Source of the DNA: Bacteroidota bacterium
GTDB taxonomy: Bacteria; Bacteroidota; Bacteroidia; Bacteroidales; VadinHA17
NCBI GenBank assembly: GCA_011049175.1
Contig: DSCJ01000001.1
Span: forward strand, 1-42,270
Length of the DNA stretch: 42,270 nucleotides
Direction of reading: 5' to 3'
The notes under the pieces: generated by a model
Databases searched by the model: none
Told to the model about the DNA's origin: nothing
What the model saw: only the letters and a program-made list of their open reading frames with translations
Shown here: in pieces, positions 15,955 to 25,599 of the stretch
Position numbering within the stretch: the first letter of the stretch is position 1
Layout: every line of letters begins with the position of its first letter
Translations under genes and position numbers: made by a program

Positions 15955-16905
15955 TTACAAGAATCTCACACTTTTATAACGCTCAGGCGTTCGCTCAACC
16001 CTGATGCTGAAACAATACGAGAGCATCAGTTCATGACTTCCCCCGCTGTAATTCTGCAGCGAAGTGGTGGCATAATCATACGAATATCCCACCCTGATTC
16101 CGTTGAACAATTCCATACCTATCATGGCCACAATAGCTTCCCCCGGTCTGAATGAAACGCCTCCCCAGAGTTTTTTATTGTACAGGAGCATTAGATTCAA
16201 ATGAGTATGGGTTATTTTTCCGTCTGTTTGGACCAGCGCTGATGGGGTGATTTCAAAAAGAGGATTGGGGAGAAGAAAACTGTAACCGGCTGCAAGATAA
16301 TAATGCCGGGCAAGATACGATTCTCCGCTGGTAGTGGTATACCTGACGGAGGGCTCATTCAGGTGGGTGGAAGATATTCCGGCAAAAAGACGGTCGTGCT
16401 GGTACCATATTCCAACTCCCATATCAAAAATAACCTGACTTTCCTTGCCTGTAGGAATAAGTTCGTCTTCTTCCGGTGTGGAAAATCCTTCTCCTGTAGG
16501 AATATTCCATTCGGGATCCAGTATGCGGTTCTGTATGCCCAGGTTCAGCCCCATGCTTAATCTTCCCGGCCCGATATCCAGTTTGTAGGCATATGCTCCC
16601 TGAATACCAAGATTTTTGTCGAAACCAATAACATCCCGCAAAATGCTCAGACCAGCCCCGTGACTGGTGCCGAATAAACGGAAAGGAGTATGGACATTCA
16701 TCACAGTAACTTCCGGTCTATTACTGAACCCTACCCACTGTTGACGATTCAATGCTGAAAGGCAGATCATATCCTGACTTCCGGAGTATCCGGGATTAAA
16801 TGACTGGTAATTAAACATATATTGACTGAAATGCGGATCCTGCTGCGCCATGGAAATTATGGTTCCCATGACCATCACCGTCAGAATCAATATCCCCTTT
16901 TTCAT
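15955..16905 (-). CDS. porP: PorP/SprF family type IX secretion outer-membrane protein
   Basis: 316 residues with a signal peptide (to about SMAQQDPHFSQYMFN, the typical start of mature PorP/SprF proteins) and a beta-barrel C-terminal half ending in alternating hydrophobic strands. Members help surface assembly or attachment in type IX secretion. The ATG at 16905 is preceded by GGAGG (bases 16911-16915, five bases away), one of the few Shine-Dalgarno-like sequences in the window, which supports this start. It is the first gene of the porP-gldKLMN run. Confidence 0.88.
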   Translation of the reverse strand: MKKGILILTVMVMGTIISMAQQDPHFSQYMFNYQSFNPGYSGSQDMICLSALNRQQWVGFSNRPEVTVMNVHTPFRLFGTSHGAGLSILRDVIGFDKNLGIQGAYAYKLDIGPGRLSMGLNLGIQNRILDPEWNIPTGEGFSTPEEDELIPTGKESQVIFDMGVGIWYQHDRLFAGISSTHLNEPSVRYTTTSGESYLARHYYLAAGYSFLLPNPLFEITPSALVQTDGKITHTHLNLMLLYNKKLWGGVSFRPGEAIVAMIGMELFNGIRVGYSYDYATTSLQNYSGGSHELMLSYCFSIRVERTPERYKSVRFL

Positions 16906-17165
16906 GCCAACCTCCTGGCTAAAGCTTATTTACCCTGCATTTTCGTAAAGAGTAAAATAAGTAAAAATATTATTCTCCAACAAATATTGTCAACATCTTG
17001 TGTTGATAAGCATGATCTGACAGTGATACATTATACCGTTTTTCTCCCGATTATGTTACCTGAATGGCCGAAAAAATGCAGAAGAATGACCACGAAATTG
17101 ATAAAAAGCCCTGCAAACGGAATGAATGGGCCCAATTTCCGGATGAATTGCCCCGGCTCACTTGT
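16906..17165. other. Non-coding gap between ureohydrolase-like gene and porP
   Basis: A 260-base spacer, the longest between two genes on the same strand here. No gene is credible in it. It probably carries the promoter of the porP-gldKLMN operon, and separates that operon from the topA/ureohydrolase pair. Confidence 0.5.
16952..16984 (-). promoter_or_regulatory. Possible promoter of porP-gldKLMN
   Basis: On the minus strand, TTTG (16981-16984) is followed after 21 bases by TATTTTAC (16952-16959), an imperfect match to TAnnTTTG. It lies about 46 bases before the porP ATG. The -7 box misses the last two positions, so the call is weak. Confidence 0.3.
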
Positions 17166-18329
17166 TCAGTTCAGTTTCTGATAGAACCTGAGCCACCGTT
17201 CCGGGACTTCCTGATTGCTGGCCTTGAGATAGTCTTCGTAAGAACAGGCAATTATTTTCACCTCGCGATGGTCACCTGAAATAACAGGTACCTCACACCA
17301 CCATCTCCCGGAATAAATACTCTTGTAAAAAACCAGGGTGTGATCGGGTTCAGAAAGATTCACCATATATTTTGTAAATTCCTTAGAAGAAGGTCTGGGA
17401 AACTCTTCCCTCCATCCGGAAAAGCCATCCATGTAGTACCAGATGATCTCTGCGGCCAGCCGGGACGTCTGGTCGTTGATATCAAATTTCGGGTTTGTTT
17501 CAAACACACCGAAACAGCGCGGCCTGTTTCCTGCACCGGCATACTTTGCCAGCTGACAGATTTCTTCACTGTAGAATCCGTTGGGCGAAGGAGAAAAATA
17601 CCCGGGAGCATCTGACTGTTTGACTGAGCTGATATCCAGGCTGATAATATCGGCATCCCGGAATATGGGTTCGGTTTCTTTCATGTCGGCCCGTATCTGT
17701 CCTATTCCTATGCTTTCATAGTTATTTGACCGGAGCCTGTCAAGTTGTTGGCGACTTAGATGGTAAACCTGGTGCCCCAGGTTGGTATAGTGAAACAGGG
17801 CTGGATTTTCGCCAAACAGGACATCTTCCAGGTAGGTTTCGGGTGTTGTGTTTTCGGTTTCAGAGGGAAGGTCCAGCCGGCTGTCGATGGTTACCAGGTT
17901 GGGCCTGAGATTCAGGGTCCGGTAGGCCATGTACATGCCACGGGTCAGATCCTGAGTCCCCCCCAGCAGAATGGGGCAGATTCCCGCTTCAATGAGGTAT
18001 GCACTCACTTCTCTTACCGCATAGTAAGTGTCTATCGGATTTTTCCCGGGTTTGATGTTCCCCAGGTCAATAACAGGAATGTGCTTACCTGTACCCGAAA
18101 GTTGATAAAGACATTTTCTTATGTGGTCAGGGCCTTCAGCGGAACCGGTGTTTTCCGAATTCCTGTCTTCCGGAATTCCCATGATAGCCAGCACATAGTC
18201 TTTCACTTCGGGAATCGGCTGGTCGGGGGTGTGCTTGCGGATTTGTCCGGCAAGGGTATGTTCCACAGGCAGGAACTGTGTCTCCGGAGGGTCCAGACTT
18301 ACCGGGTTGAAATAATCGTTCAGGTTCAT
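17166..18329 (-). CDS. Ureohydrolase-family (arginase/formiminoglutamase-like) protein, probably not an active enzyme
   Basis: 387 residues with the arginase/agmatinase fold recognisable by three motif positions, each altered. The canonical GGGH(E) is GGTQD (123-127), DAHxD is DSRLD (149-153), and SxDxDxxDP is SLDISSVKQSD (230-240). Both histidine metal ligands are thus Q126 and R151, and one aspartate is S234. Family knowledge says those residues hold the two manganese ions, so I infer loss or change of catalysis. The gene lies 20 bases downstream of topA and 260 bases upstream of porP. The same neighbourhood (topA, formiminoglutamase-like gene, type IX genes) is known from other Bacteroidota, so the protein may have a structural or regulatory role there. 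The family is well supported, the role unknown. Confidence 0.75.
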   Translation of the reverse strand: MNLNDYFNPVSLDPPETQFLPVEHTLAGQIRKHTPDQPIPEVKDYVLAIMGIPEDRNSENTGSAEGPDHIRKCLYQLSGTGKHIPVIDLGNIKPGKNPIDTYYAVREVSAYLIEAGICPILLGGTQDLTRGMYMAYRTLNLRPNLVTIDSRLDLPSETENTTPETYLEDVLFGENPALFHYTNLGHQVYHLSRQQLDRLRSNNYESIGIGQIRADMKETEPIFRDADIISLDISSVKQSDAPGYFSPSPNGFYSEEICQLAKYAGAGNRPRCFGVFETNPKFDINDQTSRLAAEIIWYYMDGFSGWREEFPRPSSKEFTKYMVNLSEPDHTLVFYKSIYSGRWWCEVPVISGDHREVKIIACSYEDYLKASNQEVPERWLRFYQKLN

Positions 18330-18349
18330 ATGTCAGAATGATGCCAGTA

Positions 18350-20659
18350 TCAGGATTTTTTCTTTCCTGTGGATTTCCCTTTCCGGATAATTTCCTTGCA
18401 ATCCTGAAAAGTAAGCTCTTCCGGAACCCTGTCCCTGGGTATCCGGAAATTATCTTTCCCGTATTTGATATATGGTCCCCATCGTCCGTTCAGGATTTTC
18501 AGGTTCGGATCTTCTTCGAACTCTGTGATAACCTTCTTTTTGTCTTTTTCTGTTTTTTCCCTGATCACCTCTATGGCCCTTTCTATATTTACTGACAGGG
18601 GATCATCCGTTTTGCGGTTCAGGGAGTAAAACTTCCCGTCGTATTTCAGGTAAGGGCCATACCTTCCTATTCCGGCGGTAACTTCTTTTCCCTCATATTT
18701 CCCGACTTCTCGCGGTAATTTGAATAAACGGAGAGCCTCTTCCAGGGTGATGGTCTCAATGCGTTGATTCTTCATCATACTGGCAAAACGAGGCTTGTTT
18801 TCACCACCGCTTTCGCCCATCTGTGCCATGGGCCCGTAAGGGCCTATTTTTACCGTTACCGGCTCACCGCTTACCGGGTCATGGCCCAGAAAACGTTCAC
18901 CGGTCTTTTTTTCCGATTGCTCCAGGGTTTCTGTCACTTTCCTGTGAAAATGATCATAAAACCTGTCGATCATTTGCTGCCAGTCGAGTTTGCCACGGGC
19001 AATTTCATCGAACTGTTCTTCAACAGTGGCTGTAAAATTATAATTGAGAATATCGGCAAAATGTTCCACCAGAAAATCGGTAACCAGCATTCCGATATCG
19101 GCCGGAAAAAGTTTGCTTTTTTCACTTCCGGTCATTTCCGTGCGGGTTTCCGATTGCACCTGCTGTTCTTTGAGTGTCAAAACCCGGTATTCGCGTGATG
19201 TGCCCGGACGGTCTTCCTTTACCACATATCCGCGTTGCTGGATCGTGGAAATGGTGGGTGCATAAGTAGAAGGGCGACCTATTCCCAGCTCTTCCAGTTT
19301 TTTTACCAGACTGGCTTCGGTATACCTGGGCGGGTGCTGGGTGAATTTTTCTGTGGCAACGATTTGCCGGGGGTCGAGAACCTGGCCTTTATTTACCGGA
19401 GGCAGCAGATGCCGGGCTTCTTCCTCCTCCTCGGAACTTTCCCGGTATACTTTCAGGAATCCGTCAAATTTCAGGATCTCACCGGTAGCGGTAAATTTTT
19501 CAGAGGACCCGGATATACCGATCTGTACGGTGGTTTTCTCCAGTTCGGCATCACTCATCTGGGAGGCAATCGTCCGCTTCCATATCAGTTCGTACAATTT
19601 CTTTTCCGTCTGGGTGCCCTGAATAGTCTTCTGATCAAGATAGGTGGGGCGAATGGCTTCGTGTGCTTCCTGGGCGCCTTTTGATCTGGTTTTGTACTGC
19701 CGCGTTTTTATATACTTTTCACCGAATTCGCCGGTAATGGTTTTTCTTGCTACTCCCAGCGCCATCTGGGAAAGACTGACCGAGTCGGTTCTCATATAGG
19801 TGATCTTTCCCGCCTCGTAAAGGCGTTGGGCCACCGACATGGTTTGGGAAACGGAAAATCCCAGCTTTCTTCCGGCTTCCTGTTGCAGGGTGGAGGTAGT
19901 GAAGGGAGGCGCAGGCGATTTCTTTGCCGGTTTGCTCGAAACGTCGGTTACGGTAAACCGGGCTTTACGGCAGCTCTCCAGAAAATTTCCTGCCTCCTCG
20001 AGGGTGGAGAAACGCGTGGGGCATTCTGCGTTGAGAACATGTTCCTTGGCTTTCGAATCGGTAAATGTAAATTGCGCTGTAACCCGGAAGGAAGAAGTGG
20101 GTCTGAACTGCATAATCTCCCTTTCCCGCTCCACCAGAAGTCTGACGGCAACCGACTGAACACGCCCGGCAGAAAGAGAGGGCTGTATTTTTTTCCAGAG
20201 AATGGGCGAAAGTTCGAAACCTACCAGCCGGTCCAGAATCCTTCTTGCCTGCTGGGCATTCACCAGGTCGCGGTTTATTCCCCTGGGTTTTTTAATGGCT
20301 TCCTGAATGGCTTCTTTCGTAATCTCATGAAATACGATCCGTCGCGTCTTTTCAGGATCCAGGGCCAGTACTTCAGCCAGATGCCAGGCAATGGCTTCGC
20401 CTTCCCGGTCCTCATCCGAGGCCAGCCATACGGTTTTTGCCGATCCGGCCAGCTTTTTCAGTTCCGAAACCACTTTCTTTTTATCGGGAGATACAATGTA
20501 ATGCGGCCGGTACCCGTTATCAATGTCTATGCCCAGATTCTTTTTTGCCAGATCACGTATATGTCCGTAACTCGATTTGACCAGAAATTCTTTCCCCAGA
20601 AAACGTTCTATGGTTTTCGCCTTGGCCGGCGACTCAACAATGACCAGGTTCTCTTCCAT
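18350..20659 (-). CDS. topA: DNA topoisomerase I (type IA)
   Basis: 769 residues from the ATG at 20659. The frame is open to 20695, but the natural N-terminus is MEENLVIVESPAKAKTIE, the first strand of the Toprim domain, and a promoter-like sequence lies within the extended part. The active-site tyrosine is Y288 in ITYMRTDS. Toprim acidic residues are present (ASDEDREGEAIAWH). The C-terminus carries topoisomerase C-terminal repeats (GRYGPYLKYDGKFY, GRWGPYIKYGKDNF) in place of cysteine zinc fingers, and ends in a lysine-rich tail. The enzyme relaxes negative supercoils. Confidence 0.95.
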   Translation of the reverse strand: MEENLVIVESPAKAKTIERFLGKEFLVKSSYGHIRDLAKKNLGIDIDNGYRPHYIVSPDKKKVVSELKKLAGSAKTVWLASDEDREGEAIAWHLAEVLALDPEKTRRIVFHEITKEAIQEAIKKPRGINRDLVNAQQARRILDRLVGFELSPILWKKIQPSLSAGRVQSVAVRLLVEREREIMQFRPTSSFRVTAQFTFTDSKAKEHVLNAECPTRFSTLEEAGNFLESCRKARFTVTDVSSKPAKKSPAPPFTTSTLQQEAGRKLGFSVSQTMSVAQRLYEAGKITYMRTDSVSLSQMALGVARKTITGEFGEKYIKTRQYKTRSKGAQEAHEAIRPTYLDQKTIQGTQTEKKLYELIWKRTIASQMSDAELEKTTVQIGISGSSEKFTATGEILKFDGFLKVYRESSEEEEEARHLLPPVNKGQVLDPRQIVATEKFTQHPPRYTEASLVKKLEELGIGRPSTYAPTISTIQQRGYVVKEDRPGTSREYRVLTLKEQQVQSETRTEMTGSEKSKLFPADIGMLVTDFLVEHFADILNYNFTATVEEQFDEIARGKLDWQQMIDRFYDHFHRKVTETLEQSEKKTGERFLGHDPVSGEPVTVKIGPYGPMAQMGESGGENKPRFASMMKNQRIETITLEEALRLFKLPREVGKYEGKEVTAGIGRYGPYLKYDGKFYSLNRKTDDPLSVNIERAIEVIREKTEKDKKKVITEFEEDPNLKILNGRWGPYIKYGKDNFRIPRDRVPEELTFQDCKEIIRKGKSTGKKKS

Positions 20660-20692
20660 TCCCAACAGCTTTGGTGATGTGAAAAATCCACA

Positions 20693-20724
20693 CAAAGTAA
20701 ATCATTTCGGTTTCGAAGTTCAAA
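20693..20724 (-). promoter_or_regulatory. Predicted promoter of topA
   Basis: On the minus strand, TTTG (20721-20724) is followed after 20 bases by TTACTTTG (20693-20700), a five-of-six match to TAnnTTTG at the fixed positions. It ends 33 bases before the topA ATG. Both boxes and the spacing fit the Bacteroidota sigma-factor consensus. Confidence 0.5.
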
Positions 20725-20782
20725 ATTTTTACCTAACATAATCGTTATATTTATTACTTTTACCCCAATTAACGGAGATTTC

Positions 20783-23140
20783 ATGAATAATGAAACACGA
20801 AAAATCCGAAAATACCTGATCATTTGCTGGTCAGTTTTTGCCGCTCCGTTTCTGATTATGGCCATTTTGTTTATCCTGATCTCAGCCGAAGTGTTCGGGC
20901 CGATGCCCAGCTTTGAAGAGCTGGAAAATCCTGAAAGCAACCTGGCTGCCGAAGTATATTCAGCCGATGGGGTCCTGATCGGGAAATTTTATATTCAGAA
21001 CCGTACCTGGACAGATTATGAAGACATATCCCCCCAGGTGATCAATGCCCTGATTGCAACCGAAGATATTCGATTTTATAAACATTCCGGAATAGATATC
21101 CGCGGACTGGCCCGTGTGGTGTTCAAAACGGTGTTGCTGGGTCAGCGTGAGTCGGGAGGCGGAAGCACCATTACCCAGCAGCTTGCAAAAAACCTTTTTC
21201 CGAGGGATACAACACGTTACCAGTCTTCATTGAAAAGAACCATCAATCTGGGAATTACCAAGTTCAAAGAGTGGACCACCGCTGTTAAGCTGGAACGAAG
21301 CTATACCAAGGAAGAGATCATTACCATGTATCTCAATGTGTTCGATTTTCTTTACCAGGCGGTGGGGATCAATTCGGCTGCCCGGATCTACTTCAATACC
21401 ACTCCCGATTCACTGAGGCTGGAGCAGGCAGCCCTGCTGGTGGGAATGGCCCAGAATCCTTCTTATTACAATCCGGTAAGACGACCCGAGGAAACCATGA
21501 AACGCCGGAATGTGGTCTTAAGCCAGATGGTGAAGTACGGATACCTCTCACGGGAAAAATACGATTCCCTCAAGCTTATGCCCGTTGAACTCGATTTTAA
21601 TGTGGAAGGCCATAATGAAGGGCTGGCTACCTATTTCAGGGAATACATCCGTACCACCATGATCAAATATGAACCTGAACGGGAAAATTTCTTCAGCGCA
21701 GCACAGTATGAGGATGCGCTGTGGGAATGGAACAACAATCCCCTTTACGGATGGTGCAGAAAAAACCAGAAACCCGACGGCACAAACTACAATCTTTACC
21801 GTGACGGACTCAAAATATATACTACCATTGACTCGCGAATTCAAAAATATGCCGAAGAGGCCGTCAGGGAACACCTCGGAAAGGACCTGCAGGTTGTTTT
21901 CAATGAGGTGGCCGAAGGATACCGCAATCCACCCTTCTCCGATGACCTGAACCGGAATGAGGTGGAAGAATTGATCAGGCTTACCATGCGCCGCACCGAC
22001 CGGTACAGAAGTTTGCAACGTTCCGGTGTTTCGGAAGATTCCATTGTCACCAGCTTTAATACCCCTTTTCCCATGAAAGTGTTCTCATGGGAAGGGGATA
22101 TCGACACAGTTATGAGCCCACTCGATTCCATCTGGTACTATAAGTATTTTCTGCGATCGGGATTGATGGCTATGGAACCGGGTACCGGCCATGTAAAGGC
22201 CTATGTCGGGGGACCCGATATCAGATACTTCAAATTTGATGCGGTGACCCTCCAGAAAAGGCAGGCAGGAAGTACTATTAAACCTTTCCTGTATACCCTG
22301 GCCATGCAGGACGGGTATTCACCCTGCCATAAGGTTCCCAATGTTCCGCAAACCTTCCAGGATAACGATTCCACCTGGACACCCAGAAGTTCGGGAAACC
22401 CTGAAAACTGGGGAAAAATGGTTACGCTCCGCTGGGGCCTGGCCAATTCTGAAAACTATATTTCGGCCTGGCTCATGAAACAGTTCAATCCTGAATCGGT
22501 TATTGATGTTATGCAGAAAATGGGGATCAGGAGCTACATCGATCCCGTTAATTCCATTTTCCTGGGAACATCCATTATGTCGCTCTACGAACTGGTGGGG
22601 GCCTTCAATACCTTTGCCAACAAAGGTGTGCATGTGCAACCCCTTTTCGTTACCCGGATTGAAGACAAGAACGGGGATGTGATACAGAGCTTCAAGCCCC
22701 GGGTGGAAGAGGCGATCAATGAAGAAATTGCCTACCTTATGGTGAATCTGCTGGAAGCCGTGGTAAAGGAAGGAACCGGTATCAGGCTTCGTTATAAGTA
22801 TGAGTTAATGAACCAGATCGGAGGAAAAACAGGCACAACACAAAACCAGTCCGACGGATGGTTCATGGGAATTACCCCGCAACTTACAGCAGGGATATGG
22901 ACCGGATGGGAAGACCGCAGCATCCATTTCAACTCGCTGGGCCTGGGAAGCGGGGCCAATATGGCTCTTCCCGTCTTCGGCCTGTTTATGCAGAAGGTGT
23001 ATGCCGATTCCACCCTGCATGTGTACCCGGAAATGACCTTCGATGCTCCACCTCATTTCAATCCGGATATTCTTGACTGCGAGAAGTACGAGAACCTGCA
23101 TAATGATCCTGCACGAAGGCTCGATGAAGTGATATTCTGA
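20783..23140 (+). CDS. Class A penicillin-binding protein (PBP1A-like)
   Basis: 785 residues. It has a short cytoplasmic N-terminus, one membrane helix (about 12-35), a GT51 glycosyltransferase domain with ATEDIRFYKHSG (catalytic E94) and GGSTITQQLAKNL, and a transpeptidase domain with the SxxK motif STIK (S497), the SEN triad and KTGTT near the C-terminus. It polymerises and cross-links peptidoglycan on the periplasmic side. The stop codon TGA directly abuts the stop of the convergent ABC gene (TGATCA). Confidence 0.94.
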   Translation: MNNETRKIRKYLIICWSVFAAPFLIMAILFILISAEVFGPMPSFEELENPESNLAAEVYSADGVLIGKFYIQNRTWTDYEDISPQVINALIATEDIRFYKHSGIDIRGLARVVFKTVLLGQRESGGGSTITQQLAKNLFPRDTTRYQSSLKRTINLGITKFKEWTTAVKLERSYTKEEIITMYLNVFDFLYQAVGINSAARIYFNTTPDSLRLEQAALLVGMAQNPSYYNPVRRPEETMKRRNVVLSQMVKYGYLSREKYDSLKLMPVELDFNVEGHNEGLATYFREYIRTTMIKYEPERENFFSAAQYEDALWEWNNNPLYGWCRKNQKPDGTNYNLYRDGLKIYTTIDSRIQKYAEEAVREHLGKDLQVVFNEVAEGYRNPPFSDDLNRNEVEELIRLTMRRTDRYRSLQRSGVSEDSIVTSFNTPFPMKVFSWEGDIDTVMSPLDSIWYYKYFLRSGLMAMEPGTGHVKAYVGGPDIRYFKFDAVTLQKRQAGSTIKPFLYTLAMQDGYSPCHKVPNVPQTFQDNDSTWTPRSSGNPENWGKMVTLRWGLANSENYISAWLMKQFNPESVIDVMQKMGIRSYIDPVNSIFLGTSIMSLYELVGAFNTFANKGVHVQPLFVTRIEDKNGDVIQSFKPRVEEAINEEIAYLMVNLLEAVVKEGTGIRLRYKYELMNQIGGKTGTTQNQSDGWFMGITPQLTAGIWTGWEDRSIHFNSLGLGSGANMALPVFGLFMQKVYADSTLHVYPEMTFDAPPHFNPDILDCEKYENLHNDPARRLDEVIF

Positions 23141-24862
23141 TCAGAAAAGCTGAACGGGCATAGACTGGCCGGGTACCGAACGGATCAGTTCGCGCGTGTA
23201 CTGTTCTTTCGGATTGCGGAACAGTTCTTCCGCCTCTCCGGATTCTACCAGTTTTCCGTTTTTCATGACCAGAACCCTGTCAGACATATACTTGACCACG
23301 GAAAGATCGTGGGAGATGAAAATATATGTAAGGCCGAATTCTTCTTTCAGCTGGTTCATCAGGTTCAGGATCTCGGCCTGTACCGATACATCGAGTGATG
23401 AAACCGATTCATCAAAAATGATGAATTCCGGTTCCAGGGCCAGTGCCCTGGCGATGCCGATGCGCTGCCGCTGACCTCCCGAGAATTCATGGGGGAACCG
23501 TCCGGCGTGGGAGGGATCGAGCCGGACTTTCTCCAGCAGCCGGTACATTTTCCTTTGCCTGCTTATCCTGTTTCCCGAAAGACCGTGTACACGCATGGGT
23601 TCCATGATGGTTTCCCCCACGGTAATTCTAGGATTCAATGAAGAATACGGATCCTGGAATACAATCTGGAATTTTCGCCTGAAAGCTTTCAGCGCCTTCC
23701 CCTTGATTTCCAGGGTGTTTACCCCGGAATACAGGATCTGTCCCGACTGGGCATGTACCAGGTTGAGCAGGCTTCTGCCCAGGGTGGTCTTGCCACATCC
23801 TGATTCCCCTACCAGGCCTAATGTTTCTCCACGGTAAACTTCGAAACTTACGCGGTTTACCGCCCTCACCGTTTCTTTTTTCCAGCCTTTCCTTCGGGTA
23901 AACCAGGTCTTCAAATCCTTGATGACCAACATGGGCGGGGAAGAATATATCTGTTGCCTTTTGCTGATCTGATCTTCTTCCCGGCGCTCTTCCGGTTCGA
24001 CCTTTCCCTTCTCCAGAAATTCCCTGACTGTAGGCAGCCTTACAGGCTGCCGGGTATATACGGGACGGCAATGCAGCAGACCTTTGGTATAGGGGTGTTT
24101 CGGTTCTTTCAGTACATCTGCCAGGGGCCCCTGTTCCGCCAGCATTCCTTCCTGCATCACGGCCAGGCGGCCGGCAATCTCACTGATCAGTCCCAGGTCA
24201 TGGGTGATGAACAGAATGCCCGGCCGGTATTTTTCCTGCAGATTTTTCAGCAAACGGATGATCGACTGCTGAATGGTTACATCCAGGGCGGTGGTTGGTT
24301 CATCGGCAATCAGCACGGCCGGACGGGTACAGAGGGCCATGGCCATCATTACACGCTGTCTTTGTCCTCCCGACAATTCGTGCGGATAGGCATGATATAT
24401 TCTTCCGGGCCCGGGCAGGTGCATCTCTTCAAACCAGTGCAGTACTTCCTCTCTGATCTGACGTGGGGTGAGGGATGAATGGATAGCCAGGGCTTCGGCT
24501 ACCTGGTGACCACAGCGCATAGACGGGTTCAGTGAAGTCATGGGTTCCTGGAAAACCATGGAAATGTGCCTGCCCCTGATGGCCGTCATTTCCTCTTCGT
24601 TTAAACGGGTAATACTTTTTTCTTCCGGCGTTCCCGGATAAAGAAGGATACTGCCCCGGACAACATGTGCCCCGGGAGGCAGCAGCCTGAGCAGGGCCAG
24701 ACCGGTCAGGGTTTTTCCCGACCCCGATTCTCCTACCAACCCCAGTGTTTCACCCCGGTGCAGTTCGAAATGCAAACCGGAAACCACCGGCTTATGTGAT
24801 GGCCCGAACGAAACCGTGAGGTCCTGTACCCGGAGAATGCATGTGTTGTTGTTCCGGTTCAC
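23141..24862 (-). CDS. Fused double ATPase of a peptide-type ABC importer (DppD-DppF/GsiA-like)
   Basis: 573 residues with two nucleotide-binding domains in one chain. The first has [29 protein letters not shown] and [10 protein letters not shown]; the second has [30 protein letters not shown] and FDESVSSLD. Each is followed by the oligopeptide-transporter C-terminal extension. Such fused ATPases serve dipeptide, oligopeptide or glutathione-type importers. No permease or binding-protein gene accompanies it here, so the partner is encoded elsewhere. It starts two bases after the DUF4197 gene ends. Confidence 0.88.
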   Translation of the reverse strand: MNRNNNTCILRVQDLTVSFGPSHKPVVSGLHFELHRGETLGLVGESGSGKTLTGLALLRLLPPGAHVVRGSILLYPGTPEEKSITRLNEEEMTAIRGRHISMVFQEPMTSLNPSMRCGHQVAEALAIHSSLTPRQIREEVLHWFEEMHLPGPGRIYHAYPHELSGGQRQRVMMAMALCTRPAVLIADEPTTALDVTIQQSIIRLLKNLQEKYRPGILFITHDLGLISEIAGRLAVMQEGMLAEQGPLADVLKEPKHPYTKGLLHCRPVYTRQPVRLPTVREFLEKGKVEPEERREEDQISKRQQIYSSPPMLVIKDLKTWFTRRKGWKKETVRAVNRVSFEVYRGETLGLVGESGCGKTTLGRSLLNLVHAQSGQILYSGVNTLEIKGKALKAFRRKFQIVFQDPYSSLNPRITVGETIMEPMRVHGLSGNRISRQRKMYRLLEKVRLDPSHAGRFPHEFSGGQRQRIGIARALALEPEFIIFDESVSSLDVSVQAEILNLMNQLKEEFGLTYIFISHDLSVVKYMSDRVLVMKNGKLVESGEAEELFRNPKEQYTRELIRSVPGQSMPVQLF

Positions 24863-24864
24863 CT

Positions 24865-25569
24865 TCAGGTGACGTTTGAGCCGAATACGCGGCGCAATAA
24901 TTCGGTAACACGGGCCTGGGGATCGGTGCGGATCTTTTTCTCTTCTTCTGCCAGCTTTATAAAAAGCGCCTGCACCGTTCTTTCTGTTACATATTGCGAC
25001 AGATCGGTCTCTACCTCACGGGTAAAGGGGATCTTGTTATAGGCGGTGGTGATGTCGGTCCAGTAACGGGTCACTTCCACCTGATCAAGGGTAGTTTTTA
25101 CATCCGGTTTGAAGACCGCAATGAGAGAGGCTGTGGTTTTGTTCCTGAAATAGTTCGTGGCAGCATCATCGGGCCCTTTCAAAATCTGCCGGGCATCTTC
25201 AAAGGTCATTTCCCGGATGGCGGCCAGAAAAATGGGGCCGGCCTTTTTCACAGCTTTTTCTGCACCCCGGTTCATGGTCAGGATAAAATCATCCACCAGC
25301 TTGTCCATTCCGATGCCCCTGAGCTTTTCTTCCACTACTTTGGCTTCCTCAGGGAAAGGGATTCTCAACAGAGCATTTCCGTAAAATCCGTTTTCCTGAC
25401 CCAGGTAGTCAATAGCATGGTTTGTTCCAACCGAAAGAGCTTCCTTCAGCCCGCTGACAATTTCCGGGGTGGTCAGTGGAGTGCCCGAAACGGGCATTTC
25501 CAGGTTCTGAAGGACATCACATGCCTGAATACAGCACATTGTCAGAATAATGGCGATCCATTTTTTCAT
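24865..25569 (-). CDS. DUF4197 family lipoprotein
   Basis: 234 residues with a short signal and a lipobox-like IQAC (C17), then a helical domain matching DUF4197 (for example SGLKEALSVGTNHAIDYL, IPFPEEAKVVEEKLR, FFL-like helix GPIFLAAIREMTFEDARQIL and AATNYFRNKT). Function is unknown. It lies between the phosphatase-family pseudogene-like gene and the ABC ATPase gene in one tight run, but this does not suggest a role. Confidence 0.82.
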   Translation of the reverse strand: MKKWIAIILTMCCIQACDVLQNLEMPVSGTPLTTPEIVSGLKEALSVGTNHAIDYLGQENGFYGNALLRIPFPEEAKVVEEKLRGIGMDKLVDDFILTMNRGAEKAVKKAGPIFLAAIREMTFEDARQILKGPDDAATNYFRNKTTASLIAVFKPDVKTTLDQVEVTRYWTDITTAYNKIPFTREVETDLSQYVTERTVQALFIKLAEEEKKIRTDPQARVTELLRRVFGSNVT

Positions 25570-25599
25570 AACGGTAATTTTTTTAAAGATAGGGAAGAA

